Shown in pieces: positions 1-7,408 of a stretch of DNA of 20,023 nt. The translations under genes were made by a program, and so were the position numbers. A model generated the notes under the pieces. It was not told the origin of the DNA. It saw only the letters and a program-made list of their open reading frames with translations, and did not search any database. Source of the DNA: Firmicutes bacterium CAG:341 (GTDB lineage: Bacteria > Bacillota > Clostridia > Oscillospirales > Acutalibacteraceae); assembly GCA_000434995.1 (NCBI GenBank), contig FR895295.1:7240-27262 (forward strand), in the 5' to 3' direction. The number at the start of each line of letters is the position of its first letter. Position 1 is the stretch's first letter.

Positions 1-123
1 GCATCCGCAGTCATTGCCGCCGCATCCGCAGCCACCGCATCCGCCACAGAGGAGTAAGATGATAATGAGAATGATGATCCAAGATGAACCGCCACAACCA
101 AAGTTATTGCATCCGCAACCCAT
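1..123 (-). CDS. Gly/Cys-rich single-helix miniprotein (partial, C-terminus off window)
   Basis: Forty-one residues are visible, reading inward from the left edge on the minus strand. The start is ATG at 121-123, preceded by an AAAGGGGG ribosome binding site. The protein begins MGCGCNNFGCGGSS, continues with a strongly hydrophobic Ile/Leu helix (about residues 15-25), then a dense Gly/Cys tail containing CGGCGGCGCGG. This architecture, a Cys/Gly cap, one short helix and a second Cys/Gly tract, resembles the small YjcZ-like or high-cysteine proteins common in spore-forming Firmicutes, several of which are spore-associated. The exact family is not certain. An upstream sequence resembling a late mother-cell promoter supports a sporulation role by inference. 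The gene is GC-richer than its neighbours because of its Gly and Cys codons. The stop codon lies outside the window. Confidence 0.75.
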   Translation of the reverse strand, partial: MGCGCNNFGCGGSSWIIILIIILLLCGGCGGCGCGGNDCGC

Positions 124-153
124 TAGGTTAACCCCCTTTCACATTTTCTAAAC

Positions 154-181
154 TATCCTATGTTGAAAATGTAAAAGTGTT
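154..181 (-). promoter_or_regulatory. possible sigma-K/sigma-E-type promoter for the Cys-rich miniprotein
   Basis: On the minus strand a CATAGGATA element (154-162) matches the CATAnnnTA -10 pattern of the late mother-cell sigma factors. AACA (178-181) lies 15 bases upstream, in the place of the short sigma-K -35 element. The -10 element sits about 30 bases before the ATG. Such short motifs arise easily by chance in AT-rich DNA. An 8-base inverted repeat (141-148 with 165-172) brackets the -10 element. Confidence 0.4.
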
Positions 182-196
182 CATCTTGATTTTACA

Positions 197-574
197 TCAA
201 AAAATGTTACCCAAAGTTATTGATTGATTTTCTTTTAAAATCTGTATTTCATTTTTTGCGTCAATGAGTTTTTCGCTTAATTCGTCTTCATCGTCTTTTC
301 TTATATCTTTAGTTGCTTTAATCGCAAGGTTTGCACTGTCAAGCTGTGCGTGGTCAATCATAGCAGAAAGATACGGATATTTGCCCTGCCATACCGTTCT
401 TAATTTTTTACATTCTTCTTTTGATTCTTCAAACTTTTTTCTCTCGTTTAATTCAAGCGCAGTATTTATTATTTCGCTTGTTTTGGTGTATACATTGTTT
501 ATTGTCACCTGTTCAAACACGCAAACGCCTGTGCAAATAATCAAAAATACTACTGCAATATATATTTTTTTCAT
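197..574 (-). CDS. DUF4363 family protein
   Basis: This 125-residue protein starts MKKIYIAVVFLIICTGVCVF, an N-terminal signal or anchor helix (about residues 4-20). A charged, helical, Lys/Glu-rich region with probable coiled-coil character follows (about 30-120). Length, layout and position directly behind a DUF421 gene match the DUF4363 family, whose biochemical role is unknown. Its ATG overlaps the last four bases of the upstream DUF421 gene, so the two are probably translationally coupled. The most likely location is on the outer face of the membrane, held by the N-terminal helix. Family assignment rests on recalled features and gene order, not on a search. Confidence 0.75.
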   Translation of the reverse strand: MKKIYIAVVFLIICTGVCVFEQVTINNVYTKTSEIINTALELNERKKFEESKEECKKLRTVWQGKYPYLSAMIDHAQLDSANLAIKATKDIRKDDEDELSEKLIDAKNEIQILKENQSITLGNIF

Positions 575-1248
575 TTTGTACTGCCTTTCCTAACGGTGTA
601 AACATTTCCGTTATCATCAACTGTCATCAAAAGTAATTTTTTGGCTTCTTTTCCGTTTGCGCTTAACAGCAATTCGATTTCGCTTAATTTGATACTTTTA
701 TCTTTAAAATATTCTTCAACGGGTTTCCCGTCTATTACTATTGCGGTGTGAAGTCCCTTGTCGTCAACGCTTATTTTCACATTGTCGGCAGTAAGAGGCT
801 TGTATTTTTCCCAATTTTCCGCACTTATACTTCCGTTTGTTTCTATCACGGCATTTTGAACTTCTGCAATATCCCAATAGCCTTGTTGCCTTAAAGCGTC
901 GCATAAATCATCAACAGTAAATCTTAATTGCCTTAATTTTTTTTCGTCTATTTTTCCTTTGTCTATAATAACAATCGGTCTTCCTTGAATTAAATTTCTG
1001 AATTTAACGCTTTTTACACTTAAAACGGCAACTATAATTTCCAAACTTACAAACAGGAGTACAGGCACTATGCAATTTAAAAGCGGCATATTGTTATCCT
1101 GAAGCGGAATTGTGGCTGTGGAACTTATTAAAAAAGTGATTACAAGCTCATGCGGTTTTAATTCGCCGACTTGCCTTTTACCCATTATTCTTACCGCCAC
1201 AATTACAAACACATATATAATAAAAGCGCGAATTATTACTAAACTCAT
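571..1248 (-). CDS. DUF421 (YetF-like) membrane protein
   Basis: The 225-residue protein has three hydrophobic segments in its first 80 residues, then a soluble DUF421 domain. Typical family signatures are RIMGKRQVGELKPHELVITF near the N-terminus and the stretch RPIVIIDKGKIDEKKLRQLR followed by LRQQGYWDIAEVQNAVIETNG. I chose the ATG at 1246-1248, 12 codons inside the longest frame, because GGTGAT lies just upstream and the family begins at this hydrophobic helix. Bacillus YetF and YdfS belong to this family and are reported to influence spore membrane properties; a spore role here is inference. It forms an operon with the DUF4363 gene (4-base overlap) and diverges from the gerA-type operon, with only 54 bases between the two start codons. 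Confidence 0.85.
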   Translation of the reverse strand: MSLVIIRAFIIYVFVIVAVRIMGKRQVGELKPHELVITFLISSTATIPLQDNNMPLLNCIVPVLLFVSLEIIVAVLSVKSVKFRNLIQGRPIVIIDKGKIDEKKLRQLRFTVDDLCDALRQQGYWDIAEVQNAVIETNGSISAENWEKYKPLTADNVKISVDDKGLHTAIVIDGKPVEEYFKDKSIKLSEIELLLSANGKEAKKLLLMTVDDNGNVYTVRKGSTK

Positions 1249-1281
1249 ATTATCACCTATAATATTTTGCTCACAGTTTGT

Positions 1282-1288
1282 CATAATA
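1282..1288 (+). promoter_or_regulatory. possible sporulation-type -10 element for the ger operon
   Basis: The 54-base gap between the divergent DUF421 and gerA starts contains CATAATA, similar to the -10 element of forespore sigma factors, which are known to drive gerA operons in Bacillus. A convincing -35 element at the right spacing is not clear. An ATATT-like stretch about 15 bases upstream would also fit sigma-E. No good sigma-A promoter is seen here. Treat as tentative. Confidence 0.3.
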
Positions 1289-1302
1289 ATACAGGTGATT
1301 AT

Positions 1303-2754
1303 ATGAATCTTTCAAAAAGTCTTGAAGAAAACTACAATCATATCAAAACCGATTTTGTAGATTGCTCCGATTTCCTGATTAGAAAGGCAAAAACGGGAAA
1401 CAGAGAATTTCTTATTATGGTTTGTGACGGACTTATTGATTCTTTACAGCTTTCACAAATGGTGGTATCTCCGATTCTTCGCTGTGATGAAATAGATATT
1501 GATACCATTAAAAAATCAATAACTAATTCAGTAGAACTAAACGAGGCCGAAACCTTTGCTGATTGCTACTATTATGTTATGTCCGGCTTTGCTGTTGTTT
1601 TGGTTGACGGGGAAGATAAAGCACTTGCATTCGGTGTTCAATCTCCTCCGGCACGAAGTGTTGACGTACCGTCTAATGAACAGTCAACCAAAGCACCGAA
1701 AGAAGCTTTTGTTGAAGTGCTTAACACTAATAAAGCACTTTTGCGAAAAAGGCTTAAAACTCCGCATTTGAAACTTAAACAAATCAAGCTTGCTTCTTCT
1801 GCACCCATGCCCTGTGTAATTGCTTATATGGATGACAGGGCGGATAAGGAACTTGTTTCCCAAATAACGCTGGCACTTCAACGCTCTAATCTTAACACTC
1901 TTACTGATTTCGGCACACTTGTCCCGTTTATTGATACTAATATGAATTCAATGTTTTCCGATGTTTCATCAACCGAGCGCCCGGATATTATTATTTCAAA
2001 GCTGATTGAGGGCAGGGTAGCAGTTTTGGTTGAAGGTTCACCTATAGCACTTTATACCCCGTCTCTTTTCAGTGATAATTTTCAGTCACCGGATGATTAT
2101 GATACGCCGCCGTTTTATTCCGGCTTTATCAGATTACTTCGTTATTTTTCATTTGTTTTGTCAATATTTTTACCGGGGGTATATGTTGCAATAGGTACAT
2201 TTCATCAGGAACTCATTCCCACGTCTATGCTTTATACAATAGCAAGGGAAGAAATAACAACCCCATATTCGCTTATGACGGAGGCCCTAATGCTTTTGTT
2301 ACTGTATGAAATTATGCGTGAAGCGGGATTGCGCCTGCCAAAAGCAGTCGGCCACGCAGTTTCTATTATCGGCGGTATTGTAATAGGTGAAACAACGGTA
2401 TCGGCAGGACTTATCGGCGCACCTATGCTTGTTGTAATTGCACTTACCGCAATTTCGTCATATGTTGTGTCTTCACTTTATGAAAGCGTGTCTGTTTTGC
2501 GATTCTTTTTTATTCTGATTGGGGGACTTACAGGAATGTACGGTATTATTTTAGCTGCGGCTGTTTTGTGTATGAATATATGTGCTATTAACCCATACGG
2601 CGTGCCTTATTGCGCTCCGATTTCTCCATTTGATAAAAAATCACTTGCAGATTTGTTTTATAGGCAATCTTGGTTAAAGCTTTCTAAAAGAAAAGTTAGA
2701 ATAAATAACTTGAGAGGGGCAGAAATAGATGTCAAAATCGGCAATAAGAGGTAA
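1303..2754 (+). CDS. gerAA: spore germinant receptor subunit A (GerA/GerAA family)
   Basis: This 483-residue protein is the A subunit of a GerA-type germinant receptor, which sits in the spore inner membrane and senses germinants with the B and C subunits. The N-terminal half is a soluble domain. The C-terminal half has several membrane helices and the characteristic stretch TTPYSLMTEALMLLLLYEIM, then REAGLRLPKAVGHAVSIIGG and a GETTVSAGLIGAPM segment, which closely follows the family pattern. The chosen ATG (1303) has AGGTGA four bases upstream; a longer frame opening at a TTG (1267) is less likely. Length is near the family's usual 480-500 residues. It overlaps the next gene by 26 bases, as expected for a tightly coupled operon. 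Confidence 0.93.
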   Translation: MNLSKSLEENYNHIKTDFVDCSDFLIRKAKTGNREFLIMVCDGLIDSLQLSQMVVSPILRCDEIDIDTIKKSITNSVELNEAETFADCYYYVMSGFAVVLVDGEDKALAFGVQSPPARSVDVPSNEQSTKAPKEAFVEVLNTNKALLRKRLKTPHLKLKQIKLASSAPMPCVIAYMDDRADKELVSQITLALQRSNLNTLTDFGTLVPFIDTNMNSMFSDVSSTERPDIIISKLIEGRVAVLVEGSPIALYTPSLFSDNFQSPDDYDTPPFYSGFIRLLRYFSFVLSIFLPGVYVAIGTFHQELIPTSMLYTIAREEITTPYSLMTEALMLLLLYEIMREAGLRLPKAVGHAVSIIGGIVIGETTVSAGLIGAPMLVVIALTAISSYVVSSLYESVSVLRFFFILIGGLTGMYGIILAAAVLCMNICAINPYGVPYCAPISPFDKKSLADLFYRQSWLKLSKRKVRINNLRGAEIDVKIGNKR

Positions 2755-3778
2755 AATTTCACCGCTTGGATTATTTTACATTCTTTTTATTTGCAGAATA
2801 GTTGTGAGTTTGACAAGCACTCATTCGGTCAGCAAAACGGAAATAAATTCGCAGGCTCTTATAAGCTATATTTTAGCAATGCCTTTGGCTGTTGTATTCT
2901 CACTGCCTGCAATATTTTGCTGTAAAAAAGGAAAAAATCCGATTGATGTTAAATGTGTGTCAAAATTCTATTATGTTTACTTTTTAATTGTTGCTTCGGT
3001 AAGCGTCAGCAGGTTTTCATATTTTGCTTCTACAACTTTAAATCCGGAATCACAAGGTTGGCTTTTTGCTCTTATAGTATGCACTTGTGCTTTTTATGGT
3101 GCTTTTTTGGGGATAGAAGCGTTATCGCGATTTTCAGCCTTTTGCTTTGTGCTTTTAAGTCTTGCCGTTGTTTCGGTTATACTTTGCAATTTTGATACAT
3201 TTAGAGAAATTAACTTATATCCAATTATAACTTTTTCGAAATTTGATTTAATTAAAAACGCGGTCGTTTATGCATCAAATACAAGTGAAATAGCAATGTT
3301 TTTAGCAATTTTTCCCAAAGTTAACGGAAGATGTGAACGAACTTATATAAGGTCTGTTTGTTTATCGTTTTTAACTGTATTTATCTTGCTTTATTTTGCA
3401 ACTGCAGTAATGGGAAAAAGTGCTGTTATTCGTAATTTTCCGTTTTACTCGTTTTTTCAAATATCTAAATTCGGCACATTTGAAAGACTTGATGTACTTC
3501 ATATTTCTTTTTGGATTATGGGCGTTTTTGTTAAGACAGTTACAGCGCTTTACTGTGCAAGTTCCTGTATCAGCAAAAAACCGAAAAGAAGCTTTGTTTT
3601 TGCATCTTCGCTTATTGTTTTTGTGATAAGTGTTTTAATTCTGAAATTAAGTGGCGGGCAGGGCGTGAATTATGAATTTACAATGATTTTGTTTTTCGTT
3701 TTCTGCGTTATTATTCCTTTAGGCACATTAGTGTTTAAAAAGAAAAATTATGGTGATGAACTTGTCAAAGCTTATTAA
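2729..3778 (+). CDS. gerAB: spore germinant receptor subunit B, permease-like (GerB/GerAB family)
   Basis: This 349-residue, almost wholly hydrophobic protein has about ten predicted membrane helices and belongs to the GerAB family within the APC transporter superfamily. The N-terminus (ISPLGLFYILFICRIVVSL, then TEINSQALISYILAMPLAV) fits the family. The length is slightly below the usual 360-370 residues. In this receptor class the B subunit is thought to bind the germinant, but the ligand cannot be read from sequence. The ATG (2729) has GAGAGGGG nine bases upstream, within the end of the A-subunit gene. It overlaps the C-subunit start by 29 bases. The protein has diverged considerably, as GerB proteins usually do. 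Confidence 0.88.
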   Translation: MSKSAIRGKISPLGLFYILFICRIVVSLTSTHSVSKTEINSQALISYILAMPLAVVFSLPAIFCCKKGKNPIDVKCVSKFYYVYFLIVASVSVSRFSYFASTTLNPESQGWLFALIVCTCAFYGAFLGIEALSRFSAFCFVLLSLAVVSVILCNFDTFREINLYPIITFSKFDLIKNAVVYASNTSEIAMFLAIFPKVNGRCERTYIRSVCLSFLTVFILLYFATAVMGKSAVIRNFPFYSFFQISKFGTFERLDVLHISFWIMGVFVKTVTALYCASSCISKKPKRSFVFASSLIVFVISVLILKLSGGQGVNYEFTMILFFVFCVIIPLGTLVFKKKNYGDELVKAY

Positions 3779-4892
3779 AAGTTTAATATCAATTGCTTTG
3801 TGCCTGTTTCTTTTTTCAGGCTGTACGCAAAACAGACACTTGAAGGATTTGCTGATAGTAGAGGGAGTGGGTATTGATTTAACCGAAAGTAAAGATATAG
3901 CTGTTACTTTGCAGTCTTTAAAAATCGGGATGAGCAATTCATCCGAAAAACCCGACGCAAGTATGACTTTTAATTTATCGTCAAACGGTAATACTGTTTC
4001 CTCGGCAATAAATTCACTTGCAAAAGGTGTTTCAAAGCGTACATTTTTCGGGCAGAACAAAATTATGGTATTATCACAAAAATTTGTTGAAAACGGTGTT
4101 GATAAATATGTAGATTACTTTTTGCGAAGTGAAGATGCAAGGGCGGATGTCGCAATTTGCGTTGCTAAAAAAAGTGCAAAATTCATTCTTGAAAGTAAAG
4201 AAAACGATTCAAATGTACCAAGCGAAAATATACTTCATTTAATAGATAATAACGAAAAATCAGGCCGGTCAATTTTAGTTAACGAAAATGATTTTCTTAT
4301 GCTTTATAAGGATGAAACATCGGATATTTATTTACCGGTTATTGAAAGAGAAGATGAAAAAAGCAGTGCCAAAACTGCGGGAATTGCACTTTTTTGCGGC
4401 GATAAATTATCATATATCACAGATGAAACCGTAACCGAAGGCTTTGTGATTTTGAATAACAAAGCAGATGATGTTTTATTTCAAATATATGATGAAAAAC
4501 TTGGAAAAACAGATGTTCGTATATCAAATATCAAGTGCAAAAAAGGTGCGGTTAGATATAATGACAACACTTATTTTAATGTTGAATTGAAAGCTGATAT
4601 GATTATTGGTGAAATTGAAAAAGGAACGGAAAATCAACTGACAAAAAATGATTATAATCGCATATTAAGAGAGGTTGAAAATGAAGTTTCAAATGTAATT
4701 GAAAAGACTTTTTATACCTTAATTAAAGCTAAAAGCGATTGCCTGCGAGTAGGTAATTATATAGCAAAAGATTGTCCCGATTATTACAGTGAATATATCA
4801 AAAACAGCAGACAAAACTATCAAAAAGTTTTGCTTAATAAAAAAGTGAAAATAAATCTTGGAAAAATAAGTGACAACAGCCAATTAGAATGA
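3750..4892 (+). CDS. gerAC: spore germinant receptor subunit C, lipoprotein (Ger(x)C family)
   Basis: This 380-residue protein begins with a lipoprotein signal (KSLISIALCLFLFSGC), with the predicted lipidated Cys at residue 25. Ger(x)C hallmarks follow: a KDLLIVEGVGIDLTE segment early in the mature protein, a region around RTFFGQNKIMVLSQKF, and a C-terminal domain near residues 270-370. The C subunit is a lipoprotein on the outer leaflet of the spore inner membrane that completes the receptor. ATG at 3750 is used here, but ATG at 3756 is equally possible and neither has a strong ribosome binding site, which fits coupling to gerAB (29-base overlap). No terminator hairpin is visible downstream; the 3' end overlaps a minus-strand ORF by nine bases. 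Confidence 0.9.
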   Translation: MVMNLSKLIKSLISIALCLFLFSGCTQNRHLKDLLIVEGVGIDLTESKDIAVTLQSLKIGMSNSSEKPDASMTFNLSSNGNTVSSAINSLAKGVSKRTFFGQNKIMVLSQKFVENGVDKYVDYFLRSEDARADVAICVAKKSAKFILESKENDSNVPSENILHLIDNNEKSGRSILVNENDFLMLYKDETSDIYLPVIEREDEKSSAKTAGIALFCGDKLSYITDETVTEGFVILNNKADDVLFQIYDEKLGKTDVRISNIKCKKGAVRYNDNTYFNVELKADMIIGEIEKGTENQLTKNDYNRILREVENEVSNVIEKTFYTLIKAKSDCLRVGNYIAKDCPDYYSEYIKNSRQNYQKVLLNKKVKINLGKISDNSQLE

Positions 4893-5030
4893 CATTGCAT
4901 TTATAAATGTGTTGAATATATTTATCAGCTCTTTTGACGATGAATCGCCGCTTTGGGAAAAGCAAACTATTGCAGGAACTATGACAGTTAAAACAAGCAA
5001 AATTGCATAAATTATTAAAGCTTTTTTCAC
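4884..5030 (-). CDS. small hydrophobic protein, 48 residues, unrecognised
   Basis: A minus-strand ORF starts at GTG (5028-5030), with AAGGAGA (5038-5044) placed seven bases upstream, among the best ribosome binding sites in the window. The protein begins MKKALIIYAILLVLTVIVPA, a classic signal/anchor helix, followed by a short polar tail rich in Ser and Asn that ends NAMSF. It converges on gerAC and overlaps its stop region by nine bases. I do not recognise a family. The N-terminus vaguely recalls sporulation proteins such as SpoIID, so it could be a genuine secreted or membrane miniprotein or the remnant of a longer gene. Its ribosome binding site overlaps the -35 box of the opposing citrate synthase promoter. 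Confidence 0.5.
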   Translation of the reverse strand: MKKALIIYAILLVLTVIVPAIVCFSQSGDSSSKELINIFNTFINAMSF

Positions 5031-5042
5031 TTTCTCATCTCC

Positions 5043-5071
5043 TTGACTTTATATAATAAAAATAGTATAAT
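5043..5071 (+). promoter_or_regulatory. sigma-A promoter for citrate synthase
   Basis: TTGACT (5043-5048) and a perfect TATAAT (5066-5071) are separated by 17 bases. Transcription would start near 5078, leaving a leader of about 70 bases before the ATG at 5149. No riboswitch-like structure is evident in the leader. Confidence 0.8.
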
Positions 5072-5148
5072 AGAAAAATAATTTTGATTTATGTGGTATC
5101 GTTATATTCGTTACCTTTACCAATACACCAATGAAAAGGAGATTGATT

Positions 5149-6516
5149 ATGCCAAAAAACTATATTTCACCTATTTCTATGGATGCTCTTTCTAATTTAT
5201 GTTCTGAGCTTGATAAAAATAACTGGATTAAGCCTAAAGATTACCAAAAATATCATGTTAAAAGAGGACTTAGAAACGAAGACGGAACAGGTGTTATGGC
5301 AGGCCTTACCCGTATATGCTCCGTTGAGGGTTATTATATTCTCGACGGTGAGCGTATTCCTAAAGACGGTAAGCTTTCATACCGCGGTTATGATATTAAC
5401 GATATTGTTAACGGTTGTATTAAAGAAAACAGATTTGGATTTGAAGAAGTTGTATGGCTTCTTCTTTTCGGCGATTTGCCGACTGAAAGCCAGCTTGAAG
5501 GGTTGAGGGAAGTTCTTGGTGAATGCCGCGAACTACCTGATGAATTTGTTGAAGATATGATTATGAAGCACGCGTCAAAAGACATTATGAATAAAATGGC
5601 AAGATGCGTTATTGTGCTATACTCATTTGATGAAAATCCTGATGATATTTCGGTGGCCAATGTTCTTCGCCAATCACTTCAGCTTATTGCGCAAATGCCT
5701 ACTATTATGAATGGTGCATATCAAATTAAGCGCAGAACTTTTTACAATAAAACAATGTTCCTTCATCCTATCAGAAAGGAGCAATCAACTGCCGAATATA
5801 TTTTAAATCAAATCAGAGCAGATAAACAGTTTACGCAAGAGGAGGCAAGGCTTCTCGATATTTGCCTTATGCTTCACGCTGACCACGGCGGCGGTAATAA
5901 CTCTACTTTTTCAACAAGGGTTCTTACTTCAAGCGGAACTGATACTTACTCTGCTATTTCTGCCGGTTTTGGCTCACTTAAAGGTCCGCGCCACGGCGGT
6001 GCAAACCTTCGTGTTGCTCAGCAAATGCGTGAAATTATGGCAAATGTTGCTGACCCTACCGACCCTAACCAAGTTAAAGATTATCTTGTTAAAATCATAA
6101 ATAAAGAAGCAGGCGATGGTTCAGGCCTTATTTACGGTATGGGGCATGCTGTTTATACAAAGAGCGATCCAAGAGCTGTCATTCTTAAAGAAAATGCAAG
6201 AAAACTTGCTTACGAAAAAGGTTTTGAAAAGGAATTTAAAACTCTTGAAAATGTTGAGCTTCTCACACCTGAAGTATTTTCTGAAATTAAGGGTGTAGAA
6301 AAAACAATGTGTGCCAATGTTGACCTTTATTCGGGCCTTGTGTACAAAGTTCTCGGTATTCCTGAAGATTTGTATACACCTATTTTTGCTGTTGCCAGAA
6401 CAGCAGGATGGTGCGCTCACAGGCTTGAAGAATTGACTTCAGGCGGCAAAATTATTCGCCCGGCATATAAAAGCGTCAGCAAACCGCGTGAATTTAAACC
6501 GATTATTGAAAGATAA
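5149..6516 (+). CDS. gltA: citrate synthase
   Basis: This 455-residue enzyme condenses acetyl-CoA and oxaloacetate to citrate; in fermentative Clostridia this mainly feeds 2-oxoglutarate and glutamate synthesis. Key family motifs are intact: HADHGGGNNSTF (about 243-254), GPRHGGAN (about 279-286), GMGHAVYTKSDPRA (about 330-343) and the catalytic Asp in VDLYSG (about residue 392). The end reads FAVARTAGWCAHRLEE, as expected. I chose ATG at 5149 because AAGGAGA sits six bases upstream; an in-frame ATG at 5131 would put that site inside the coding sequence. The gene is monocistronic or followed by the membrane-protein gene 24 bases downstream. Aconitase and isocitrate dehydrogenase are not in the window. 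The symbol could equally be citZ. Confidence 0.95.
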   Translation: MPKNYISPISMDALSNLCSELDKNNWIKPKDYQKYHVKRGLRNEDGTGVMAGLTRICSVEGYYILDGERIPKDGKLSYRGYDINDIVNGCIKENRFGFEEVVWLLLFGDLPTESQLEGLREVLGECRELPDEFVEDMIMKHASKDIMNKMARCVIVLYSFDENPDDISVANVLRQSLQLIAQMPTIMNGAYQIKRRTFYNKTMFLHPIRKEQSTAEYILNQIRADKQFTQEEARLLDICLMLHADHGGGNNSTFSTRVLTSSGTDTYSAISAGFGSLKGPRHGGANLRVAQQMREIMANVADPTDPNQVKDYLVKIINKEAGDGSGLIYGMGHAVYTKSDPRAVILKENARKLAYEKGFEKEFKTLENVELLTPEVFSEIKGVEKTMCANVDLYSGLVYKVLGIPEDLYTPIFAVARTAGWCAHRLEELTSGGKIIRPAYKSVSKPREFKPIIER

Positions 6517-6540
6517 TAGCTGAATTGTAGGGGAGAAAAA

Positions 6541-7386
6541 TTGAAAAATAAACCTATGTATTTTTCATTCCTTGCCGTAATTATCACAGCGCTTGCGGCT
6601 TGCTTTATTCGTTTCTTTCAATTTCTTAAATATACAGATGCTAAATCCGGCTTGGTTGTAGGCGATGATTTACTTACTTTCGTTCTTTACGGTGTAGTTG
6701 CATTGTCACTCTTTTTTTGCTTTTTGTATTTTTTCTTTTCAAAGCGATATGAAAGAATAATTGCTTTTATCGGAAATAAAAGTATTTATATAACTTTGCT
6801 GATATTGAGTTTTACATATTTTTTTGATTTTGTTCATCAGGTTTATAATTGTGCGCAATATATAAGCCAAGATGATACTCAAAAATATATAGAATATAAT
6901 TATTTGTTGCCGATGGCATTTCAAGCCGTTTTCGCCATTTTAACCTGTTTTTATTTGATTATCTGTGCAAAGTCGGTTAAAGGTACTTTGATTGATTTTA
7001 AGTATTTTAAGCTGTTTCATCTTGCTCCGTTTTTATGGGGATTTTGCAGGCTGCTGGTTATTTTGACGGAAATATTTGATGTTGAAAGCGTAGAAAGCTT
7101 TTTGGAATTTATATTTATAGTTATGTATTGTGGCTATACTTTATGCTGTGCTTCTGCGGTAGACAGTGATGACGGCAAAATAAAGCCGCTTTTAAGCTTT
7201 TTTGCATTAAGTCTTTTTTCTGTATCAATTGCATTTTCACTTGCAAGAATATTGATGATTTTAAGTGGAAATTATGAAGATTTAAGTCGAGTTACTTTTT
7301 CGGCTCTAACTTATCTTTTTATAGGTCTTTTTGCATTGAATTGCGAGCTTTCTGTTTTTATTACCGAAAATGTTTCAAAAGACTGA
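6541..7386 (+). CDS. multi-pass membrane protein of unknown function
   Basis: This 281-residue protein starts at TTG with AGGGGAGA four bases upstream. Hydrophobicity suggests eight membrane helices, roughly at residues 7-25, 45-66, 80-98, 122-143, 157-178, 186-205, 215-240 and 247-270, with short polar loops. It is rich in Phe, Tyr and Cys, and some helices carry charged residues (for example SFTYFFDFVHQVYNCAQY near 90-107). I do not recognise a family and see no catalytic or nucleotide-binding motif. It follows citrate synthase by 24 bases and precedes the AEC transporter by 22 bases on the same strand, so it may be cotranscribed with one or both. A transport or sensing role would be a guess. 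Confidence 0.75.
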   Translation: MKNKPMYFSFLAVIITALAACFIRFFQFLKYTDAKSGLVVGDDLLTFVLYGVVALSLFFCFLYFFFSKRYERIIAFIGNKSIYITLLILSFTYFFDFVHQVYNCAQYISQDDTQKYIEYNYLLPMAFQAVFAILTCFYLIICAKSVKGTLIDFKYFKLFHLAPFLWGFCRLLVILTEIFDVESVESFLEFIFIVMYCGYTLCCASAVDSDDGKIKPLLSFFALSLFSVSIAFSLARILMILSGNYEDLSRVTFSALTYLFIGLFALNCELSVFITENVSKD

Positions 7387-7408
7387 ATTATGATTTGAGG
7401 CTGATTAT

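Noticed and set aside
264..593. Plus-strand open frame, Ser/Phe-rich, opposite the DUF4363 gene
   Set aside because: Low-complexity antisense translation of a Lys/Glu/Asn-rich gene.
4898..4909. Twelve-base palindrome CATTTATAAATG
   Set aside because: Too AT-rich and short, lies in the small ORF, and has no T run or promoter context.
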